The notes under the pieces were generated by a model. The model was not told the DNA's origin, ran no database searches, and saw only the letters and a list, made by a program, of their open reading frames with translations. Source: Lepidodermella squamata (lineage: Eukaryota; Gastrotricha). Taken from it: DNA of 64,000 bases. Made by a program: the position numbers and the translations under genes. How positions within the stretch are numbered: the stretch's first letter is position 1; the number at the start of each line of letters is the position of its first letter. The DNA is taken from NCBI GenBank assembly GCA_047495785.1, contig JBLDXI010000009.1, positions 2,666,001 to 2,730,000 of the forward strand, given 5' to 3'. Positions 46,574-58,032 of the stretch are shown here, in pieces.

Positions 46574-47235
46574 TTAGCCAATCCTTATACTTTAAAATTT
46601 ACTTCAACTCCGGTTAGTCTAATAGCTGGCTTTAGTAATACCTGCATCTATATTTTCCAAACATTAAATTATATTCTCATCATCTTTTTGGAATCATGCC
46701 AGCGCAGCAGGGAGACAATGTTAGGTGACAATGCAATTCGTGTAAGTGCATGGACTATAGATGAGTGAGACCAAGATGGGGTAAAATCCCACAAACCTAT
46801 TACAACCTCTCATAAAAACAACAAAAAACGTAGGTATAACACGAAAATACTTACAGGTGTTGTCAGCTGACTCTACTTCGGTTTTGCAGGATCAAAACGC
46901 ACGTGCCCACGTGACATAAAAAAATAGCTGGCTTTTGAGGCGGTGATGGTTTCTTTGTTGCTTCATCAGTTTGTCACTCCGTCACTCAGCAAAAAACTTG
47001 GAGCCTCTGAAAAAAGTTGAGAACAAGTTGAAGTCTAACCCAAGAATACCACTACGCAATATAGCGCAGTGACGAAAGATGGTGTGCAGATTCGGCAAAT
47101 TTGAGGGAAGCAAACCCATGCGTCGTACGCAGACAAAGTGCCCGATGCAAAATTTAATTTAACATCGAAGGTACTCCAGATATATTTTGTATCATACTAC
47201 AAGTCACATTAAGGTTATGATTGCAATGAGTGTCG
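46574..47235. other. Intergenic region upstream of galactosyltransferase-like gene and downstream of P450 2B
   Basis: About 660 bp. No gene or repeat recognised. Confidence 0.5.
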
Positions 47236-48954
47236 TCACTTGCGGCGCTGTAGTTTTACGATGACTCCGTCGAGTGGGTTGATGGCGAGCTCTGCTCGTA
47301 TCGGTAAGCCATCGGGATAGCCACCTTTGCGCTGCACGAAGCAGTAGCGGCGTAGCATGTTGGCCAGCGTCAGTTTCATCTCCAAATAGGCCAAACGCAT
47401 GCCGATGCAAATTTTAGGCCCAAACCCGAATACTAGAAACGCCGTATCGGGTCTAGGGTTAGCATCGAGATATTCCTTACTGAATCGCTCAGGGTGGAAC
47501 TTGTAGGGGTCGACAGGGCCCCATATTTCAGGATCGTGATGGATAGTCCATTGGTCGACCAGAACGTGATGAACTCCCTTAGGAATCGGCTGTCCACATA
47601 CCTGACTGTCATCCATGACGAATCGGCTTACGACATTTTGAGCCACCGGATACATTCGAAGAGTCTCGTTGCATACGCAATCCATGTAGGGAAGATTCAT
47701 GACATCATCATAGTCCAATTCAGCACCGTTCTTCTTCTCAACGGCATCCAGAACTTCTCGATACAGCTTCTCTTGCTTATCAGGGTTATCGGCTAGCAAG
47801 TAGGCGGCGAACGCCAAAGAAGTTGATGTTGTTTCGGTGCCTGCGCCGAAGAAAATCACACTCTGGCTTACAACTTCGGATTCAGTCAGCGCATCTGGGT
47901 TCGAGTTTTCTTTGTTCAAGTTCGAAGCGTCCAAGAGCGCCTGCAAAATGTCGGCACGTTTCTGACTCGGGTCGGAAAGGCGCTTGTCCACTACAGCTTG
48001 CGCTGCTGCATGGACATCAACGATTGCTGTGATGCCGATTCCTAAGGATTCTCCCGCCGATTTCAGAAGACGGCCAATCATACCGCCGAATTCAGACAGA
48101 ATCATGCTTAGTTTTACGACAGCAGGCTCTTCGAGATGCTGCTTCAGGACAGCTCGAATCGTTTGTAGCATACGATTGTTTTCACCGCCTTCTTTGAGGC
48201 AGTTGATTTCGATCCCGAACGCAACTTCTGCTATTGTGTCCTGTTGCAATCAAATGCACATATAGTTAGAGGGCAAGTCACTTTACTGCAATACTTACAA
48301 TAGTCAAGCATTGAAAGATCGGGTAAATGTTGAACTCCTCCCCAGACTGACTCTTTTCGTCCAATACCTGAAGAAGCTTCACCTGACTCTTGTTGATCAG
48401 GGGCATGTAAGACTTGAGTTTTCCGGTTGAGAACATAGATGCAGTATTTGTACGAAGGCGTTTCCACTCCTTACCCCGTTGGAAAAACATGTTTGGAACG
48501 AAAACCTTACGATGCACGTCTTCTGTAGGGTCCGGCTGAATAGAAACATAGTTATTAGATTCCATTAGCCAATTGTTAGCAAAATTACCTGAATATTAGC
48601 CATTCGACGGCCCTGGAAAGTTGAGAACTGTTTAACGCAGATTTGCTCGACAGCTTCAAGATTAGTCGTAACAATGACCGGCTGGCCTCCTTCGTAAAAT
48701 CCATACAACGAGCCGTATTGCTTCGCCCACCTTTCCATGACCTTATGGCGTTGTTCGCTGCTCCACAGCTGGTCAAGATTGCCATACAGCCAATGCGGCT
48801 CTGGGCCGGGGATGCCCAGCTTTTTGAAGTAGCGATGGGCGACGAATTTGCGGTAGAGGTAGAAGCTGAACAGCGCAACAGTTGCGCCTGATACCATGAA
48901 AGGAATCATCCTGAATTCGCGGTTTTCAATCAAAACTGACAAAGTTTGCCCCAT
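47236..48954 (-). CDS. Cytochrome P450, CYP3-clan-like (cluster gene B)
   Basis: Three exons (48954-48589, 48535-48299, 48240-47236) with intron positions identical to the other P450s here, 535 residues. N-terminal anchor MVSGATVALFSFYLYRKF, hinge IPGPEPHW, C-helix WKRLR, FSTGKLKSYMP, complete I-helix FFGAGTETTSTSL, ExxR in ETLRMYP, FHPERF and heme loop FGFGPKICIGMRLA with its Cys. Introns are 53 and 58 bp. About half identical by eye to the gene at 49385-51050, so an older duplicate. Expected to be an ER-bound monooxygenase; substrate unknown. Confidence 0.93.
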
Positions 48955-49384
48955 TGAACTAGTCTTTTATAGACCGCAAAGCCGGGGACCAGGACACCAC
49001 CTTTGCCGCACTGGAACTGTATTTTTTACGATAAAGGTAAGGTCGTTTGGCTGCGGTTTATCGCAATTTCCTTGACAAAAACTATTGTTTACTCTACAAA
49101 AAAAACTTTCGTTGTAGAATGCTCAATGAATTGCGGTAGTACTCAATAAAGGCACGTGGTTTTCACTCCATTCAGTACTGTGGCTATGTACTTGAAGGTA
49201 AATTTCTGTCTTCGTATTTCTCTATTGTCTGCAAAAGCCGCGGTAAAAATAACACAGCCCTGTCTTTAATTTTTTATAGCATTGACAACCGCAACAATCA
49301 ATAAAAGAAATTCAAGAAAAAGGGGGAAGAATTCACATAAGAATCAAATACACTTCATGTTAGGTCATTCCAAGTAAATTATCA
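48955..49384. other. Intergenic region carrying the duplicated 3' flank of P450 copy 2
   Basis: From about 49070 to 49384 this matches, inverted, the 300 bp below the P450 at 7094-8760. The remainder is the promoter-side DNA of the P450 at 47236-48954. No gene. Confidence 0.6.
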
Positions 49385-51050
49385 CTATCCTCGACGGATA
49401 AGTTTTACGAGGACGCCATTTGCTGGGAACATGCCAACGTCGACATTCACAGGGATTCCTTGTTTATAATCCGCCAACTCGCTTGGGACAATTTTGTAGC
49501 GGCGTAGGACGTTTGCCAGAGTAAGCTTCATTTCCACCTGTGCAAGTCTCATTCCGACACAGATGCGAGGGCCATACCCAAACGGTACGAAAGCTGCGTC
49601 AGGCCTTGGATTCGTCTCAACATATTCTTTGCTGAATCTCGCGGGGTGGAACTCTGATGGCGGAACGGGGCCCCAATACTCGGGATTATGATGCAAGGCA
49701 TACATGTCCAATTGAACCAGATACGTGCCCTTCGGCACAGGTACACTGCAAACCTGAGTATCTTCCATAACGTTTCGATTCATAACACCAATAGCGATGG
49801 GGTACATTCGAAGAGCTTCGTTGCAAACGCAATCCAAGTAAGGAAGGTTCATCACATCGTCGTACTCCAGCACTTCTTTTTTCCCGACCGCACGGTTGAT
49901 TTCGTCGTAAACTTTCTGCTGTTCGTCTTGATGCTGCGACAGTAGGAAGGAGATGAAGGCAAGAGCTGTGGATGTTGTTTCAGTTCCTGCAATGAAAAAT
50001 ACAGCACTCTGGGAGGCGACTTCACTCTCAGTCAGCCTTTCGCTATTCTGATTGGCCGGGTTCAACTCGGATGCGTCGATCAGAGATTGGAGCAGGTCGC
50101 TACGATTAACAGTCGGGTTACTCGTTCTCTGCTTGATGACAGCTCGAGTCATGTCATGAATTCTCACTACAGGCCCCATGCCGATCTCCGTCGCCTCGGC
50201 TAAGGTTTTGATGAACTTGGAGAAATAATGGCGAATTTCCGAGAAAACGTCTGCGACTCTCATGAAAGGAGGGGTGCCAAATGAATGCTTGATTACACTT
50301 CGGATAGTCTGCAGCAACTCGTTGTCCTCATCTTTGGTCTTCAGGCTGTTCACTTCAACACCAAATGCTACTTCGGAAATCACATCCTGAAAAAACTGTT
50401 GTATTACAAAAATACGAGGCAATGAATCCCTACCATTGTCAAATGTTGAAAGGTATCGTGGATGTTTACAGTATCGCCTGCTTTGCATTTCTCCTCTAGC
50501 ACGTCCAACAGGGCGTTTTGGCTTTTCCCTAGCAATGGCATGTAACTCTTCAATTTGCCAGTCGTGAAGACAGGGTTCGCATTGGTCCTCAGGCGCTTCC
50601 AATGCTGGCCCCATGCAAAGAATAGATTAGGCACGAACACCTTGCGATCCATATCTTCTGGCGGGTAGGGCTGAAAAGATACATTAAAATCATAACCCGC
50701 TGTTATTTTTTATTTGTTGTTATTTTCACCTGAACTGGTGAAATTCTGTGACCTTGGAAAGTAGCATATTGTTTGACACAGATCTGCTCCACGCCTTCAG
50801 CGCTGCTTGCGACAAGAACAGGCGATGCCCCGAGGTAGTAGCCATAAAACGGGCCGTATTTCTTACTCCAAGACTGCATTAACAAATGGCGTGCTTCGCT
50901 TCCCCATAGCTCGTGCGCGTTTCCAAAAAGCCAGTGCGGTTCGGGTCCGGGGATGCTCAATGATTTGAAGAATCGATGAGCGTAAAACTTGCGATATAAG
51001 TAAAAACTGGCAAAACTTGCCGCAATAATAGCAACAATTGCTCCGATCAT
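49385..51050 (-). CDS. Cytochrome P450, CYP3-clan-like (copy 2, home cluster)
   Basis: Exons 51050-50730, 50670-50434 and 50386-49385, 519 residues; every exon has exactly the length of its counterpart in the gene at 7094-8760. The I-helix is intact (FFIAGTETTSTAL), unlike copy 1. Other motifs: IPGPEPHW, WKRLR, FTTGKLKSYMP, EALRMYP (ExxR), FHPARF, FGYGPRICVG. Position beside two other P450 sequences in the same orientation suggests that this is the parental locus of the duplication. Introns 59 and 47 bp. Confidence 0.94.
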
Positions 51051-51598
51051 TCTTGTCTAGTTATTATAGGTTGAAAAAATGTGAAAGTGAAGTCAACTGT
51101 ATTTTTTTCCAAGATAAGAGGCCATAAGTGACCTTCAGACTTGGGGGTGAACAAACGCTGATAAGAGACCCCATTTTTTTAGGAATGGGAAGCCCTAGGT
51201 ACTGTATAATCGGTATCTTATACCGTATAAGCCATATCGTCATAACCATTGCAATGATTTTAGTTGTCAAATATAACCAATAAAACTATAATTATGTGTA
51301 GCCACTAAACTGTAGCGTCGAATGGCAAATCCACACCAGCTTTCTTCCTTTTTTCCTTTAGCTTTATAGGCAACGTCTGCGACACTTTTTTCATCGGAAA
51401 ACAAACATCTGAAGCCAGAGTTCTAGTTTTTAATAAACCTCAGCAGCGACCTGTATTTTATTTTCCTGCTCAAGATAAGCCTACGATAAAAAAGTGTTAC
51501 GCCGCTTTGTTTGCACAACCAGTTTTTGCCCTGCCGCTATAACAGGTTAAACTATACAGTGGTGCTGCGCCAAATGAATGAAGCTTTTGAAAAAAACG
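51051..51598. other. Intergenic region upstream of P450 copy 2
   Basis: The first 100 bp (to about 51150) match the upstream flank of P450 copy 1 and probably include the shared promoter. The rest, up to the pseudogene, shows no feature. Confidence 0.55.
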
Positions 51599-52495
51599 TT
51601 ATCGAGGTTTTAGCATAATTGCAACGCCGTTGGCAGGTAGCATGTTAGATGCAATTTTGAGGGGTAAACCATTAGGATACCCGCCATCTCGTTCCAAGAT
51701 ATTCCTTACAAAAGCGCTCCGGGTGGAATTTGGACGGATCGACCGGTCACCAGAGGTCGCGATTTCGATGAATGGTCCAGACGGCGATGAAAACGTGGCG
51801 AAGGTCATTTTGAACAGGAAATCCGCAGACTGTCGTATCTTCCATGACGAACCGAGTAACGGCTGATCTTGAATTCGGGTAGAGACGGCTCGACTCTCTG
51901 ATTACGTAATCGAGGTATTGAAGGCCGGCGATTTCGTCGTGGTCAAAATCAACCGAGCCGTTCCTCTTCGCAATCAGCTGCGCTATTTCTTGGTACAGCT
52001 TCTCCTGAACTGTTGACGTCGTTTCGGTGCCACCGATAAAAAATACCGCGGCCTGAGCTGCTACTTCATCGGCGGTCCAAGGCTCTGGGATATTTTGTTC
52101 TCGGTTGAAAGTCGAATTATCGATCAACACCTGTAATAAGTCATTTCGCCGGCTAGCTGTCGGAATATCCGCCCGGGTTTTGACCACAGCTTCGGCGGCT
52201 TCGTGAAGTCTAGCAAAAGGGCCGGCAATTGCGTGGAAATTTTCGGCGATTTTCTTAACAAGTCGGACTATGGGTCGTATTAGCTCGGTGATCACCTTAG
52301 CAAATTTTACGATAACAGGATCGGAATTGTTTAGGTGAAAGTTCGACGCCTGTTTTATGAAAAGTTCTGCGCAGCCTTCAATACTACTCACCACTAAAAT
52401 CGGCAAAGCCCCTTCGAAAAGCCATAGATCGGGCCATATTTAGCTGCCCATGCTTCGAAGACCAAATGCCTGGTTTTGGTCCAGAGTTAGTTCTG
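51599..52495 (-). pseudogene. Cytochrome P450 pseudogene
   Basis: Clearly related to the neighbouring P450s but broken in at least four ways. Near 52415 the frame shifts after a KYGPIYGF segment. The equivalent of exon 2 (C-helix and FTTGKLKSYMP) is absent. In the I-helix, GGTETTST runs directly into VQEKLY, losing about 20 residues. An in-frame TGA follows HRNRDLW where the others have Gly (DLWGPVDP). After HPERFCKEYL the heme-binding region with its Cys is deleted, and the C-terminal DGGYPNGLPL to VAIMLKPR end continues in another frame. It cannot bind heme. Confidence 0.9.
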
Positions 52496-52782
52496 CTCTT
52501 CTATTGTTTATACACAAAAACGAGACACGAAATGTCTGCTTTTCGTCGACCCGCGTGTAACGTTTCTACTCTTATACCTGACAATAATGGTTTGCCCGAA
52601 CGTAGATAGTCGAACGTAGTCGGTTGCGAGCATTTAATAAGAAAAAAACTTTATAATAAACTATAAATAAACTCCTTTATTATTTTAAATCACTGAATTT
52701 CCTTAATTAATAGGCCGGCATCAACCAGGAAAATTGGAAAAACATAGAGAATGTCGTGATCTTTCTTTTTTTCGCTTTGACG

Positions 52783-53395
52783 TTAACGATAGTTGCCACT
52801 TGACCCTCTTGGCTTCGCGTAAGTCTCGCATACGATTACATCTGCATTGCAGGAACTGTCATCGAGATAGTAGCCCTGCGGGAAGGTCTTGAACGCGGGG
52901 AAAAACCTGTAAACTCCACAGTCGCCGTTGCCTTGCGGCTCGTCAACTGCATCTGTCCCGCCCCATTGCCTTTCAGGGCTAATCGGTTTGAAATCGGTAC
53001 CGTCAACCCACGTGAAACTCGCAGTCGTACCCGCAGTTCTGCGCAAACCAACCAGGCCAGTAGGCGAGTTTTGGAAGCGTTGAAGGGCACTTCGCAGGGC
53101 AGTTTGATCCGCTCCATTCTTAACAGTTGCCAGCTGGCCGAAACTTTGCAAGCAGATATAGTGGCCGTCATCGTAAGACCGAATAGACTGATTCAATTTA
53201 ACTACGATGTATTTCTTCTCAAGATTCCAGCAGCTTGTTTTGTCTCTGAAATACTTATCAACTGGAACTTGGGTTTCGGTAGATAAACAAGCTGAAAAAA
53301 TGTGCTAAACTTATTCAAAGAACAGCACAAATTTATATACCTGTGGGTCTGCAACTAACTCTTCCACCAGGGCCTACGCATCTAACATATCCGTC
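52783..53395 (-). CDS. C-type lectin domain unit 5 (last exons of the modular lectin gene)
   Basis: Two exons. The first (53395-53341) encodes the short Cys module GYVRCVGPGGRVSCRPT; the second (53291-52783) joins in frame as ACLSTETQVPVDKYF, then a C-type lectin domain: CWNLEKKY, CLQSFGQLATVKNGADQ, GLVGLRRT, FTWVDGTDF, EPQGNGDCGVY, CNADVIVCETY, ending SSGNYR. The fold's WxG core and terminal Cys pairs are kept; the EPN sugar-binding motif is replaced by EPQ. The same Cys module precedes the upstream lectin units near 60 and 61.5 kb, so this is most likely the 3' end of that gene, separated from it by a transposon-filled intron (53396-59414). Confidence 0.8.
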
Positions 53396-53396
53396 C

Positions 53397-53399
53397 TAA
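53397..53399 (+). repeat. Target-site duplication TAA, left copy
   Basis: TAA immediately before the left inverted end of the DNA transposon; the matching copy is 59364-59366. Confidence 0.65.
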
Positions 53400-53459
53400 G
53401 GGACCGTGCCGAAATAGGCGCATTTTCGGCAGTCGGCGGCAGCAAGTAGCAGCGGATAA

Positions 53460-54625
53460 CAGGCAGCAACAGGCGCGAGTAGTTGCGTAGCTGATCACGT
53501 GAGTGACCTCGCCACTCATGCCCTGAAAAATTCGCCCCGCGGAGGCGCACCATGCTTCGTTCTCGTCGTCGACGCCGGGCCCGACTGGCGGATCGAATAT
53601 CCTAATGTGCGGTATATGTATTGGCGCTTGTTTTGCGAACTCGGCCTCGAGGCGATGATCGTCGCGCATTATGCTCCAGGTTACAGTTTTCGAAATAAGG
53701 TAAATAATATTGGTCACAAATAAAATATCAGGAATTTTCTAAAATTTAATAAACTTTTAAAATTTATTGAATAAACAAAACAAAATAATTTATTTTCATG
53801 TTTTATTAGATTGAACGTCGATGGTCGAAGAGCAATCGGCTTTTAGTTGGCCACACTACGTCTCATCCGGACAAATGGCTGGATCAATATCCTCTCGCAA
53901 AGGACAAGCCGGTACGCGAACGATTAGCCGCCGAGTGCGCGCTCAAACTCGTGACTGAGCTCATCAATGGGAAACCGGCGGAGAAAGGCGTGCTCTTCTA
54001 CTGCGTGGCTGAGCGCGCCGCGGCCGACCCGCGTTTCGTCATCACCCCCGCGGAGCACGACTTCATCAACACCGCGAAGCCGAACGCGGTGGCTGTCGAG
54101 CAAAATCAGGACTTGTACGAAGACCTGATTCTCATGGAAAAGCACATCGACCTGTAAGCCTTTTTTCTTTCATTAATTTATTTTCAAATTTTGAAGCTGA
54201 AATTAATTTTGATTTTTTTTCAAAAAAAATTCAAAAAAATTGAATGCTAAAATTAAATTATTATTTTTTTCAATTTCAGCCGCTGCGGCCAGGTCTGTTT
54301 TACTCGGTGCGAGGATTCAGCCTGCGTACATTGCGGACAGCATCCGCCGCCCGCCTCCGGCCTGTGGAAGTACCTGAATCAACACGGCGTCCCCGACCCC
54401 GAGTACGACGATTCTCGGCCGGGTCAATACAAGAAATTCGCCGATGTGTTTGAAGCCCGGCAACGCAGCGCTGCTGTTGAGGCAACGAATCCGCGGCCGC
54501 CGGCTGGTCGTTGCGAAATTTGCCCATCATATAGCTTTTTCAGCGAGATCCACAAAACCAGGCACACTAATATGATGCATCCCGAAATTTTGAAAAAAGG
54601 AAATAAAAAATGTCGGAAAGATTGA
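53460..54625 (+). pseudogene. DDE-transposase-like gene, N-terminal part missing
   Basis: Three exons (53460-53699, 53810-54153, 54280-54625) joined by good splice sites, about 309 codons, open throughout. The core reads CFVLVVDAGPDW then YWRLFCELGLEAMIVAHYAP and, across the intron, YSFRNKIERRWS: an Asp in a VDxGPD context and a Glu in an N-x-IExxW context, as in the second half of IS630/Tc1-like DDE domains and of related proteins in many invertebrates. The C-terminal part is Cys-rich (RCGQVCFTRCEDSACVHC) and ends with a C2H2-like finger (CEICPSYSFFSEIHKTRH). Only 60 bp separate the frame from the left transposon end and there is no ATG, so the first catalytic Asp and any DNA-binding domain are lost. 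Confidence 0.65.
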
Positions 54626-54661
54626 TAATATGCGAGTTTAGATTTATTTTTGAAAAACGTT

Positions 54662-54673
54662 TTGACAAATAAA
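54662..54673. repeat. 12-bp target-site duplication of the LINE, 3' side
   Basis: TTGACAAATAAA, identical to 58962-58973. It directly abuts the (TAA)n tail. Confidence 0.8.
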
Positions 54674-54771
54674 TAATAATAATAATAATGTTTTTATTTA
54701 TCCTCTTCGGGACTGAGCGTCGTGTACCGTTTCCGGTTTTGAAGAGGGCGAAGGCAGGCGAAGAATGATCC

Positions 54772-57700
54772 TCACCCACCCCCACAGTCGAGGATTCTGC
54801 TTTTTGTATAGAATTCGTAATTTTCAATCGAGTTAACAACCATGCGCCATTCATCTTTTTCAAAAGAAACCGATTCCGCTAGTTGGACATCGGGAATAAT
54901 TTTGATCTCAAAATCCTTTTCGCCGGGATTTTTTCTATTTTCTCGTTTCTTAGTGGCTTTATTTTTCTTATCCTTGACCTTATTTTTCTTATTGGTTTTC
55001 TTTTTCCGGCGAATTTCCTTAGTAAGACCTACTTTAATCAAACTTCTATGCACTCCGTTGATCCATCTGGTTCGAGGTCTACCTCTGGGTGCAAACCACC
55101 CAAGCGGAGGCGTCCAAATATATATTTTGTGTATTAGTCCTTCTACGTCATAGTCACGTGACCTAATTATGTGACCTAGATACCTTAGCCTTTGTTTTTC
55201 AACAATGCGGCTCACTTCAATGAGACCTCCGCATAACGCGAGTCGAATGTCTATATTTGGAATATAGTCCATTAGGTGGACACCTACTATAGATCGAAGC
55301 CATCGATATTCTATAGTGTTTAGTCTAATTTCTTGGGCTATCGATATGTTCCACGATTCGCAGGCGTAAATGATGGTAGGTATTATAACACATGTCAGTA
55401 CCTTAAGTTTTGTAGCTATGGAAACCTGACTTTTGTTGCACATGAATTTATTCATGGCGCCGAAAACACTGCCTGCCTTAGAAATTCTGTAGTTTAGTTC
55501 CTCATCGATTTTGCCGTCACTAGTAATAATACTCCCTAAATATTTAAATTTGGTCACCTTTTCAAGTTTTTTCCCGTTCAATTCCAATTCGTAATTTTGA
55601 GTAGCTGACTCGTCTCTAGAAATAATCATATATTGAGTTTTTGCCGCGTTGATTTTCAGACCCAATTCGGTGCAAGCCAAATCGAAAATGTGAAGTAGTC
55701 GTGAAATTTCGTCGTGGTTCATTCCTAAAAGTGTTCCGTCGTCAGCAAACGCTAGTAAATTTAGGAAATCAGTCTCGCTCATAGCGGTCTCGCTGTTTGC
55801 GGTTTCGCTAATAGGAAAGCCTAATTTTTCAGCAGATATTTTTTCGCAAATTTTGTTGAAGGTCGCTATGAATAGCAAAGGAGACAACGGGCAACCCTGT
55901 CTTAGTCCCCTGGTAACATAGAAGAAATCTGAGAGCTCAGAATCGACTCTAACAGCAACTTTATTTACTTTATATAAACTTTGAATAGCTTCAATTAAGC
56001 TGGGTTCTACACCCATATTTTGGAGGGCGGCCCATACTTTTTCCCTGTCCACCAGATCATAGGCCTTTTCGAGATCGATGAAGACTAGGTGGAGTTCCTT
56101 CTTAAAGAATATAATTTTCTCAATAATTTGTCGGAGAACGTAAATGCAGTCTCTGGTGCCCTTGAGGGGTTGAAAACCAAATTGCAGTTTAGAAATTTTT
56201 GACCCAATTAATGCTCTCAATTTTCGTTCGAGGATAATGGCATAAAGTTTTCCTACAACACTTAAGAGGCTGATGCCTCTGTAATTTTGGCATTTTGATT
56301 TCTCACCTTTATTTTTATAAATTGGGGTAATTATAGCCGTTGACCATTCTTCTGGGACCCTCTTATCTATCCAAGCTCGATTCAAAATTTCCCTGAGCCA
56401 TTCAATATTGGCCTCGCTCAGAGCTTTGATCATTTCGGGTCTTACTTCATCTATACCCGGGGCTTTACCGTTTTTCATGTGGTCGATGGCATTTTTAATT
56501 TCGGTGAGAGTAATTTCCGTTAAATTTGGATTTTTATCTGATAGAATTTCATCGTCGGGGTTATTGGGTTCCTTTTCAAGTCCTTGTAAAAGATCAATGA
56601 AATACGTTTTCATTACTTCTAATATTTCTTCAATTCCGCTGGTAAGTGAGCCGTCTTCTTTTTCAAGAGGATTGGGTTCGCTTTTCTCTCTATTCTCTCC
56701 CCTCAATTTTTTTATTTCCAGCCAGAATTTTTTGATATTATCATAATCAGTCGGATTTTCAAGTAATTTGTCCAATTCAGAAAATTCAGTTTGATCCTTA
56801 ATAATTTTCAAGCGTTCAAGGGCCTGATTTTTCTCATTTCTAGCTATTGTATAATTCTCTCGGTCTATGTGGCCCTTGGTGTAGTTTTTAAAATTTTCTT
56901 TACCTTTTTGAATGATTTTGTTGGCTAATGGTGTCCACCAGAGCGGTTTTTCGCTAATTTTGCCTACTTTTCGTTCACCGCAGGAGGATCTGGCAGCATC
57001 CAGTAGGTTAGATTTAGTGTTCACCCACTTCTCTTCTATCGAGACAGGGTTTTCGTTTTCGTTTGCGATGTTGCTAGCCAAAATTTCATTAAACTTGGAA
57101 CTGTGTTCCTCATTCCTAAGCAAATGATGTTTAATTGATTTTTTAATTTCAACCTTTTCAACGTCGCAAACATCAAATTTATCTTTTTCGCTTTTATCGA
57201 CCAAGATGTAGTCTAGGAAGGATCTACGAAGGGTTTTTCCGTTGCCCCTTTGCCATGTATACCCAATGTTGGGGAAAAAAGTATTAATAAAACACAGATT
57301 GTTGCTGTTTGCAAATTCAATCCATAAATCTCCTTTATCGTTTCTAATGTTATCACCATAAGGGCCTACAGTTTTCGATTTATGTGTACTCATAATCCGG
57401 CCGTTCAAATCCCCCATTACAATTGTAGTGCCTATTTTTGAGTTCAAACGCGCATATTCTTGTTGCAGTACTTGAAGGAAGGCGTCTAATGTTTTGGTGC
57501 AATTATTTGCTGGTGCGTAGACGGAAATTATGTTATACATTTCGCGATTTACTTTAAGCCTAGCCGATATAATACGTTCATTGATATATTTGACCTCGAT
57601 GACATGTATATATTTGCATCGTCTAACATATAATGCGGCCCCTGATTGTGCCTTACCATCATTTACGCCACTATAATAAATCGTGCCATGCCTAAGATTT

Positions 57701-57963
57701 ATACGGCCTTGGCCTTTTTTGCAGTGCTCTTGCAAAGCCACTGCGTCATATAGACGAAGTTCAGAATTAGTTTCCTCTTCTTTCCTATTTAGCGTAGTAG
57801 TGTTGATAGTACAAATTTTGAAAACATTTTCGTCCCTAATTTTTGATGATTGGCGCAAGGTTGTTTTACTCTTACGTTTTAGCCGTTTTATAGGTAATTT
57901 CTTGCCATTTTTCATGCTGCCTTCGCCCTCTCCATTGTCCTCATCATCATCATCACAGGTCAC
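54772..57963 (-). CDS. LINE ORF2: AP-like endonuclease and reverse transcriptase
   Basis: 1,064 codons from the first possible near-cognate start (GTG at 57963), but the open frame continues upstream to the stop of ORF1 and has no ATG in its first 15 codons. The endonuclease domain (about residues 50-270) shows CTINTTTLN, LQEH-like ALQEHCKKG, SVYAPANN, MGDLNGR and SFLDYILVD. The reverse transcriptase (about 480-800) shows IITPIYKNKGEKSKCQNYRG, FIDLEKAYDLVDR (first Asp), LRQGCPLSPLLF and AFADDGTLLG (catalytic Asp pair). The C-terminal part has RLRYLGHIIRS and PRGRPRTRW, typical of RTE-type ends, then a Lys-rich stretch. Nicks target DNA and copies the element's RNA. Confidence 0.93.
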   Translation of the reverse strand: MTCDDDDEDNGEGEGSMKNGKKLPIKRLKRKSKTTLRQSSKIRDENVFKICTINTTTLNRKEEETNSELRLYDAVALQEHCKKGQGRINLRHGTIYYSGVNDGKAQSGAALYVRRCKYIHVIEVKYINERIISARLKVNREMYNIISVYAPANNCTKTLDAFLQVLQQEYARLNSKIGTTIVMGDLNGRIMSTHKSKTVGPYGDNIRNDKGDLWIEFANSNNLCFINTFFPNIGYTWQRGNGKTLRRSFLDYILVDKSEKDKFDVCDVEKVEIKKSIKHHLLRNEEHSSKFNEILASNIANENENPVSIEEKWVNTKSNLLDAARSSCGERKVGKISEKPLWWTPLANKIIQKGKENFKNYTKGHIDRENYTIARNEKNQALERLKIIKDQTEFSELDKLLENPTDYDNIKKFWLEIKKLRGENREKSEPNPLEKEDGSLTSGIEEILEVMKTYFIDLLQGLEKEPNNPDDEILSDKNPNLTEITLTEIKNAIDHMKNGKAPGIDEVRPEMIKALSEANIEWLREILNRAWIDKRVPEEWSTAIITPIYKNKGEKSKCQNYRGISLLSVVGKLYAIILERKLRALIGSKISKLQFGFQPLKGTRDCIYVLRQIIEKIIFFKKELHLVFIDLEKAYDLVDREKVWAALQNMGVEPSLIEAIQSLYKVNKVAVRVDSELSDFFYVTRGLRQGCPLSPLLFIATFNKICEKISAEKLGFPISETANSETAMSETDFLNLLAFADDGTLLGMNHDEISRLLHIFDLACTELGLKINAAKTQYMIISRDESATQNYELELNGKKLEKVTKFKYLGSIITSDGKIDEELNYRISKAGSVFGAMNKFMCNKSQVSIATKLKVLTCVIIPTIIYACESWNISIAQEIRLNTIEYRWLRSIVGVHLMDYIPNIDIRLALCGGLIEVSRIVEKQRLRYLGHIIRSRDYDVEGLIHKIYIWTPPLGWFAPRGRPRTRWINGVHRSLIKVGLTKEIRRKKKTNKKNKVKDKKNKATKKRENRKNPGEKDFEIKIIPDVQLAESVSFEKDEWRMVVNSIENYEFYTKSRILDCGGG

Positions 57964-58032
57964 TGATCGAAAGTCATCATAGTCAGCTAATAGTTCGAAT
58001 CTGTTGAGCGTTGGGAGTGGGTGGTGCCCGGC

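Noticed and set aside
53924-54145. Minus-strand open frame of 73 codons in the transposase region
   Set aside because: Exact antisense of the second transposase exon, whose splice sites and core motif support the plus strand.
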